64,000 nt of DNA from HLUCCA09 sp039822045 (GTDB lineage Bacteria; Pseudomonadota; Alphaproteobacteria; Rhodobacterales; Rhodobacteraceae), in NCBI GenBank assembly GCA_039822045.1, contig JBCBMY010000011.1:156968-220967 (forward strand), written 5' to 3'. Below, piece after piece: positions 59,306 to 64,000 of this stretch (within the stretch, counting starts at the first letter, position 1; the number at the start of each line of letters is the position of its first letter). Below the pieces are notes generated by a model. It searched no databases and had not been told where the DNA came from. It worked only from the letters and a program-made list of their open reading frames with translations. A program made the translations under genes and the position numbers.

Positions 59306-59321
59306 GACCGATTGGTCGGTC
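59306..59321. promoter_or_regulatory. TetR-type operator-like palindrome upstream of the binding-protein gene
   Basis: GACCGA-TTGG-TCGGTC, a 6-base perfect inverted repeat 28-43 bases upstream of the ATG of the alpha-glucoside-type binding protein. The GACCGA/TCGGTC arms resemble TetR-family operators. No TetR gene is in the window. Confidence 0.4.
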
Positions 59322-59379
59322 TCTATCTGGGAAAGAGGATAGGGGCGCTCCCTGCATTATAGAAATACGAATTTGCGCG

Positions 59380-59394
59380 CCTACTATAGATAGG
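59380..59394. promoter_or_regulatory. Possible LysR-box in divergent region
   Basis: CCTACTATAGATAGG is an imperfect dyad (CCTA...TAGG) 18 bases upstream of the LysR-type gene, where a negative autoregulatory site would be expected. Confidence 0.25.
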
Positions 59395-59412
59395 ATCAAT
59401 AGAGGGGCGGCC

Positions 59413-60363
59413 ATGGACAGACGGCTGACTCAATTCCTCGCCGTTGCGGAGACGGGAAACCTGAGCCGAGCGGCGGAGGATCTTCGGGTCTCGCAACCGA
59501 CCATTTCGGTGAACCTTCGGCGCTTGGAGGAGGATCACGGCGTGCGGCTGTTTGAACGAAGCTCGCGCGGTGTGGTCCTTACGGAGTTCGGGAAGATCCT
59601 TTACAACCATGTTCGCGCGATGAAGCGGCTGGACGATCACGCCCGCACCGAGATCCGAGCCCGGCGCTCGAACAAGGAACATGGGCTCCGGGTCGGATGC
59701 GGCTATGCGTGGTGGCACTTCCCGTTGCGAGATGTGATCGCAGAGTTCAGGCGCGACAATCCCGAACGTTCGGTTCTTGTCGACATCTCAAACAGCCTGA
59801 ACGGGCTGAGCAAGGTTCTGTCGGGCGACATCACGCTGTTTCTTGGCACCAAAGTCGACACCCTGAAGTCGGAACTGGCCGTCGACTTCAAACCTATGTT
59901 CGATGCCCGGCACGCCTATTTCGCGCGCGACAGCCACCCCCTCGCGGGGCGGCCGTGCCTCCGACGCGAGATCGACCGTTACGAAAGAATGGACGTCGTT
60001 CCGCTCGAGACCGGACATCTCTCAATTGTCGATCCCATGCCCAATGCGACTGCGAGCGGGCCAACCGCTGTTCCCCCTCGGATCCTGTCATCGAATTCTA
60101 TGACCGTGTGCATCGACTTGCTGACGAGCAGCGATGCGATCCTGGGGTATCCACGAGCGCTCGAGGACCATTTTGCCCGGTTCCGGATTGTTCCGCTGGA
60201 TGTTCAGGACGAGGAGACCTGGGAAACGATCGGCCTTTACTCCCTGGAAGATCGCGGGCCGACCCGGGGGCTTTCCGAGTTCGTGGCTCGGATCAGCGGA
60301 CATTTGGAGCAGAGCAGGGCCGCCGCTTACCACATCGCTCCGTCCTTGCGGCGCGGCGATTGA
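59413..60363 (+). CDS. LysR-family transcriptional regulator
   Basis: 316 residues. The N-terminal helix-turn-helix reads TGNLSRAAEDLRVSQPTISV and is followed by LRRLEEDHGVRLFERSSRG. A periplasmic-binding-like effector domain follows. It is divergent from the alpha-glucoside binding protein gene (134 bases) and may control it. Confidence 0.9.
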   Translation: MDRRLTQFLAVAETGNLSRAAEDLRVSQPTISVNLRRLEEDHGVRLFERSSRGVVLTEFGKILYNHVRAMKRLDDHARTEIRARRSNKEHGLRVGCGYAWWHFPLRDVIAEFRRDNPERSVLVDISNSLNGLSKVLSGDITLFLGTKVDTLKSELAVDFKPMFDARHAYFARDSHPLAGRPCLRREIDRYERMDVVPLETGHLSIVDPMPNATASGPTAVPPRILSSNSMTVCIDLLTSSDAILGYPRALEDHFARFRIVPLDVQDEETWETIGLYSLEDRGPTRGLSEFVARISGHLEQSRAAAYHIAPSLRRGD

Positions 60364-60444
60364 AGACAGACCCCGGGTGCGTCGCCCGACGCGAAGCCGG
60401 GCAGGTCGGGGCGCAGTGGACGCACGAGCGTGCGTCCCGCGCAA

Positions 60445-60831
60445 TCAGACCCGGAAATCCTCGGACACGATCCTGACGACGTCGTCCTTCAGTTCTCTCA
60501 CAAAGGCTTTCCGATCGAGCCTTGCGCGGGTCGTGTCATCCAACCTCTTTTGGAGAAAGCCGCTGAGGGTTTCGATTGTCTGCTTCGACAGGAATTGCTT
60601 GCTCTCAGCAAGCTCCGCGCGCAAACGCGCGCCCCAATCGTTGCGGTTGCCGCGCGTCGCATCGAGATCCGCGCGCGTGTCTTGAACAATCCTGAGCACT
60701 TGCTCGGCGACAGCAAGCAACATGCTCTGCCGTTCCTCCAGGTCGGCGGACCTGCGTTCCAAACGGTCATGACGGAAACGCCCAATCGAGGCCTGTCGGG
60801 TTTTACGGCCAGAAAGTGTCGAGTGCATCAT
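60445..60831 (-). CDS. Hypothetical helical protein, 128 aa
   Basis: A basic, largely helical protein with heptad-like spacing (LEERQSMLLAVAEQVLRIVQ, ELAESKQFLSKQTIETLSGF), so a coiled coil is likely. Weak similarity in feel to gas-vesicle or phasin helices, but no family can be named. No neighbour shares its transcript. Confidence 0.5.
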   Translation of the reverse strand: MMHSTLSGRKTRQASIGRFRHDRLERRSADLEERQSMLLAVAEQVLRIVQDTRADLDATRGNRNDWGARLRAELAESKQFLSKQTIETLSGFLQKRLDDTTRARLDRKAFVRELKDDVVRIVSEDFRV

Positions 60832-61274
60832 ACGAGGGCTCCCAGCGGACTATGACCGCCATTACACTGCTGGGATTGTGATTTTCCTAATCCCGTCCGC
60901 CAGAGCGATGCGCCCGGTGCCGCGCAGGGCCCGATGTGCGTGCAGCGCGGCGCTGGTATCCAGGCACGCGGTCGCTCGGGCGCCATAGAGCAAGCCCCAG
61001 CACGCGGACCCTGTGATGCTCCGGGGCCGGGATGGCAGTCTGCGGCACAGATCGCCGGCTTCAACCCGCGAAGAGACTTCGGACACTCGGTTGCACAGAA
61101 GCGCCGCCACTCCCCTTATGCTAACATAAGACTGCGCATTTTGGCGCCGGAGCGGCCAATTTCGCGGCGGAGCCTGCCTCTGCGGCCAAATTCAGGTGCG
61201 GCCATCGCGCAGCGAACTGGCTTGGGGCCGGCGTCCGTGAGCGAGCTTGAGTCCACGTAACGGAGGGGACGGAC
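60832..61274. other. 443-base stretch with one palindrome; no gene seen
   Basis: No supported gene. A perfect dyad CTTATG-CTAA-CATAAG lies at 61115-61130, about 145 bases before the symporter start, with TTGCAC at 61091-61096 upstream. This could be promoter/operator for the symporter. A + frame at 60934-61260 has no ribosome site and poor bias. Confidence 0.5.
61115..61130. promoter_or_regulatory. Palindrome upstream of the symporter
   Basis: Perfect 6-base arms CTTATG and CATAAG with a 4-base centre (CTAA), AT-richer than its surroundings. No regulator gene is adjacent. Confidence 0.35.
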
Positions 61275-62753
61275 ATGCAAATTCTGAATTGGTTGTTTGG
61301 CCTGATCAACGATTTGACCTGGGGATGGGCCCTGGTGCCGATCCTTGTGATCTTCGGCCTGTTCTTCACGGCCGCCAGTCATTTCGTCCAGTTCCGCTTC
61401 TTCAAACGGATGTTTTCGGTTCTCAGGAGCGACGAGACAGGAGATCCAACCAAGATCAGCGCGCGCGAGGCACTCTTCGTGTCCGTCGGCGGTCGCGTGG
61501 GTGGCGGCAACATCGCAGGCGTTGCGGTTGCGATCACGGTCGGCGGGCCGGGCGCGGTCTTCTGGATGTGGATGATCGCCCTGGTCGGAATGTGCACCGC
61601 ATTGATCGAGGCGACGCTTGCACAACTCTACAAGCGCACCACGCCGGAGGGAGATTATCGCGGTGGGCCGGCCCGCACGATTATCCACGGGCTTGGCGAG
61701 AACTACCGTTGGCTGGCCGTGATCTATGCGGTCTGTCTGATTGCCTCGTTCTCGATCGGCTTCAACGCGTTCCAGGGCAATACGGTTGCCGGCGCGGCCC
61801 TCGACAGCCTGGACGTGCCCCGCATCTACACCGGTGCCTTTCTCGCGGCGATCACCGGGTTCATCATCTTCGGCGGTATTCACCGGATCGCAAAGGCGGC
61901 TGACGTGATCATTCCGATCATGGCAATTGGCTATATCGCGATGGCCTTGCTGATCATCGTGCTGAACCTCTTCAGCCTGCCTGCCGTGATCTGGGATATC
62001 GTCGCCAACGCCTTTGGGTTTCGCGAGGCGGTGGCTGGCGGGATGGGCGCGGCGATCGCGCAAGGCCTTCGCCGTGGCCTCTTTTCCAATGAGGCCGGGC
62101 TTGGCTCGGCGCCTAACGTGGCGGCCACGGCCTACGTCAAGCACCCGGTCAGCCAGGGCATCACCCAGTCGCTGTCGGTCTTCATCGACACGATCATCAT
62201 CTGCTCGTGCACCGCCTTCGTCATCTTGCTCGCGGATGTCTACCAGCCGGGCGCCGAAGGGGTCGACGGGGTCGCGCTGACCCAGCAGTCGATGGTTAGC
62301 CATTTGGGCGGATGGGCGCAGTACTTCCTGACCTTCGCGATCCTGCTCTTCGCCTTCTCGTCGATCATGTACAATTACTATCTCGGCGAGAACGCGATGA
62401 CCTTCATGACCGACAGGCCCGAGGCAATCCTGATCCTTCGCCTCGCAATCATGGGGATCGTCTTTCTCGGCGCGGTCGCACCGGGCGCAATGGCGGTGTT
62501 CGCGTTCTCCGATCCGATGATGGGCATCCTGGCGGTGGTGAACCTGCTCGCCCTGATGATGCTGTTCCCGGTCGCGCTTCGGGTCATCGAGGATTACCGC
62601 GCCCAGCTTGCCAACGGTATCGACAAACCGGTCTTCAATCCGGCCGACTTCTCGGATTTAGACACCGATCCAACGGCCTGGCCGGACGCGGAGCAGCCCG
62701 CGGCTGTGGCAGACGGCTCGAGCGAGATGGGGGCACAGCCCGCTAGCACGTAG
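61275..62753 (+). CDS. Sodium/alanine (AGCS) symporter
   Basis: 492 residues with ~10-11 hydrophobic helices. Family motifs: SVGGRVGGGNIAGVAVAITV and LFSNEAGLGSAPNVAATAYV. Imports alanine or glycine with sodium. GGAGGGGACGG just upstream fixes the ATG. The ~40-residue tail is acidic and cytoplasmic. Confidence 0.93.
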   Translation: MQILNWLFGLINDLTWGWALVPILVIFGLFFTAASHFVQFRFFKRMFSVLRSDETGDPTKISAREALFVSVGGRVGGGNIAGVAVAITVGGPGAVFWMWMIALVGMCTALIEATLAQLYKRTTPEGDYRGGPARTIIHGLGENYRWLAVIYAVCLIASFSIGFNAFQGNTVAGAALDSLDVPRIYTGAFLAAITGFIIFGGIHRIAKAADVIIPIMAIGYIAMALLIIVLNLFSLPAVIWDIVANAFGFREAVAGGMGAAIAQGLRRGLFSNEAGLGSAPNVAATAYVKHPVSQGITQSLSVFIDTIIICSCTAFVILLADVYQPGAEGVDGVALTQQSMVSHLGGWAQYFLTFAILLFAFSSIMYNYYLGENAMTFMTDRPEAILILRLAIMGIVFLGAVAPGAMAVFAFSDPMMGILAVVNLLALMMLFPVALRVIEDYRAQLANGIDKPVFNPADFSDLDTDPTAWPDAEQPAAVADGSSEMGAQPAST

Positions 62754-63289
62754 GATCGGGTCGCCCCGAAGTCCTCTGCCGCCCGATCGTCCATCGCGGC
62801 GGCGCCGCCGACCCAAGCTGGGACCGGTGCGCCGACCGCATCGGCGCACCCTGGGCGGTCGCTGCGAGGAGTTGAAATCAAGCTGGTCGGTCGTGTGTGC
62901 CCGGCTTGCACCGGAAAAACGGAGGGGGGAGGCAGGGCCCATGCGATCCCTTCGTCAGCTCCGACACTGCCAAGTCGGGCCAGACCTAGACCTTATTGTG
63001 TAGGTGGGTGGCAACAGGCCTCAGTGTGCCCCGCTCTTGCGACGTCTCCACTTGCTTGCAGAGACCGGCACCTTCTCTGCGAGCCGCTACAAGATCCGAC
63101 ACGCGCTTGATGTCGAAGTCCCTAACCCGCTCGCACTGTTCCGGAAAGACAGACACCCGGCAACGGCTGCAATCGCCCATTGTCGGGTGTCGGGAAAACT
63201 TTTCCACGCGAGGGTCCACCGCAAGACGCGGAGAACCGACTGTTAGTGCCTCAGGGATGCCCCACGATGCAAAGGGCCTGTCCGACGCT
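62754..63289. other. 536-base intergenic stretch; one hairpin
   Basis: No convincing gene. A perfect hairpin (GGTGCGCCGA, CCGCA loop, TCGGCGCACC) lies at 62826-62850, about 70 bases after the symporter stop, probably a terminator without T-run. Open frames at 63004-63246 (+) and 62986-63417 (-) lack ribosome sites and protein-like composition. Confidence 0.55.
62826..62850 (+). terminator. Hairpin after the symporter
   Basis: Perfect 10-base arms with a 5-base loop. No T-run. Likely ends the symporter transcript. Confidence 0.5.
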
Positions 63290-64000
63290 CTAGAAGATGA
63301 AGTCGAGGTCAGACAGGTCCGCCGTGGCAATGCCCTGCAGAACGATGACGCCCTGGCCTGTGTCGACGCGTGCATCGCTACCGTTTTGAGTGATCGTGAG
63401 CCCACCGAACCCGCCAACCAGCGTGATGTTCTGCAGGTCGATCAGGTCGATTCCATCTTCGAAGTCGGTGATCGTGTCGGTCCCGAAGGCGTCTTCGAAC
63501 CGGAACGTGTCCGCCTCGGCACCGCCGGTCAGAAGGTCGGACGCCCCACGGCCCGGCTCCAGGACATCTTCCCCGAGACCACCGATCAGCGTATCGGCGC
63601 TGCCATCGCCTCGGATCACATCGTTGCCGGCACCGCCGTCCAACAGGTCGCGACCGCCACCGCCGTTCAGCGTGTCGTTCCCGCCCAGACCGAGGATGAC
63701 ATCGTCGTCGGACGTTCCATCGAGCGTTTCGCCAGCGTCGGTGCCCTCGATATTGTTGGGGAATATGAAGTCGGCCTCAGACAGGTCCGCCGCATCCACA
63801 CCCTGCAGAACGATGACGCCCTGGCCGGTGTCGACGCGTGCATCGCTCCCGTTTTGAGTGATCGTGAGCCCACCGAACCCGCCAACCAGCGTGATGTTCT
63901 GCAGGTCGATCAGGTCGATTCCATCTTCGAAGTCGGTGATCGTGTCGGTCCCGAAGGCGTCTTCGAACCGGAACGTGTCCGCCTCGGCTCCGCCAGTCAG
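63290..64000 (-). CDS. RTX-type calcium-binding repeat protein, C-terminal part
   Basis: The frame is open to the window edge, so the N-terminus lies outside. At least 236 residues are visible. Glycine/aspartate nonapeptides of the GGxGxDxLx type occur in GLGGNDTLNGGGGRDLLDGG, GAGNDVIRGDGSADTLIGG and onward, and bind Ca2+ in a beta-roll outside the cell. They alternate with a 70-residue non-repeat module (FRFEDAFGTDTITDFEDGID). Such proteins are secreted by type I systems, with the signal at the C-terminus. It ends LSDLDFIF at the stop. No secretion gene is visible here. Confidence 0.88.
   Translation of the reverse strand: MTGGAEADTFRFEDAFGTDTITDFEDGIDLIDLQNITLVGGFGGLTITQNGSDARVDTGQGVIVLQGVDAADLSEADFIFPNNIEGTDAGETLDGTSDDDVILGLGGNDTLNGGGGRDLLDGGAGNDVIRGDGSADTLIGGLGEDVLEPGRGASDLLTGGAEADTFRFEDAFGTDTITDFEDGIDLIDLQNITLVGGFGGLTITQNGSDARVDTGQGVIVLQGIATADLSDLDFIF
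63293..63532 (-). repeat. 468-bp tandem duplication, downstream copy
   Basis: This 240-base block is nearly identical to 63761-64000, offset by exactly 468 bases (156 codons). Only a few bases differ, mostly at the C-terminal end (IATADLSDLDFIF versus VDAADLSEADFIF). Confidence 0.9.
63761..64000 (-). repeat. 468-bp tandem duplication, upstream copy (runs off the window)
   Basis: Near-exact copy of 63293-63532 within the RTX protein. The unit probably continues beyond the edge, so more copies may exist. Confidence 0.85.

Noticed and set aside
60832..61274. Glycine riboswitch before the alanine/glycine symporter
   Set aside because: The conserved aptamer blocks of the glycine class were looked for and not found.
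62986..63417. 143-aa minus-strand open frame before the RTX gene
   Set aside because: It overlaps the RTX stop in another frame, is duplicated only because of the RTX repeat (a similar frame appears at 63667-63885), and has no ribosome site.

Overview
This window comes from a high-GC alphaproteobacterium. The most likely group is the Rhodobacterales (Roseobacter group). The evidence is uniformly GC-rich coding sequence, a taurine/Xsc operon with an IclR regulator, many ABC importers for small organic N and S compounds, and several short families typical of that group: an entericidin-type lipoprotein, a DksA-like C4 zinc-finger protein and a 59-residue two-helix membrane protein. No rRNA, tRNA, CRISPR array or insertion sequence was seen. 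The species cannot be named from the sequence alone.

Layout. 1-12.4 kb is a mosaic of core genes (3' end of an enolase-superfamily gene, esterase, cytochrome b561, DksA-like protein, lepA, ppk2, LysE exporter with its Lrp-type regulator, low-Mr tyrosine phosphatase). Set among them are accessory items: an 11-bp phased tandem repeat, a secreted six-cysteine mini-protein with an inhibitor-cystine-knot spacing, an AT-richer fic gene inserted against the 3' end of lepA, and a protein with a long Ser-Ala-Ala-Arg repeat. 12.5-15.9 kb is a tight three-gene operon: a bacterial gasdermin-like pore former, a caspase-like (C14) protease, and an unrecognised 462-residue partner. This is the best candidate for an immune or cell-death system in the window.

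16-24.3 kb is a branched-chain-amino-acid-type ABC importer with two aldo/keto reductases (one fused to a RidA domain) and a GntR/FCD regulator. 24.5-27.4 kb holds an unknown protein, a P-loop kinase and a hybrid histidine kinase with a degenerate receiver. 27.5-36.3 kb is a taurine module: Tpa, TauABC, Xsc, AckA and an IclR regulator. Taurine is imported, transaminated to sulfoacetaldehyde, and cleaved by Xsc to sulfite and acetyl phosphate, which AckA can turn into acetate and ATP.

36.3-43.2 kb holds an operon of a racemase-like protein, an M24 hydrolase and a diaminopropionate ammonia-lyase-like enzyme, next to an iron/aminoethylphosphonate-type ABC importer. 43.4-48.0 kb is a guanidine module: a well-matched guanidine-I (ykkC) riboswitch precedes a substrate-binding protein, permease, ATPase, a guanidinase-type ureohydrolase and a small His-rich protein that may deliver nickel. 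48-50.2 kb has a sulfotransferase-like/TIGR03032 pair. 50.2-53.5 kb is divergent oxyR-katG. 53.6-60.4 kb has a CocE-type esterase, a Crp/Fnr regulator, and an alpha-glucoside pair (binding protein plus GH13 glucosidase) with a divergent LysR regulator. 61.3-62.8 kb is an alanine/sodium symporter. The window ends inside an RTX calcium-binding repeat protein with a nearly identical 468-bp tandem duplication.
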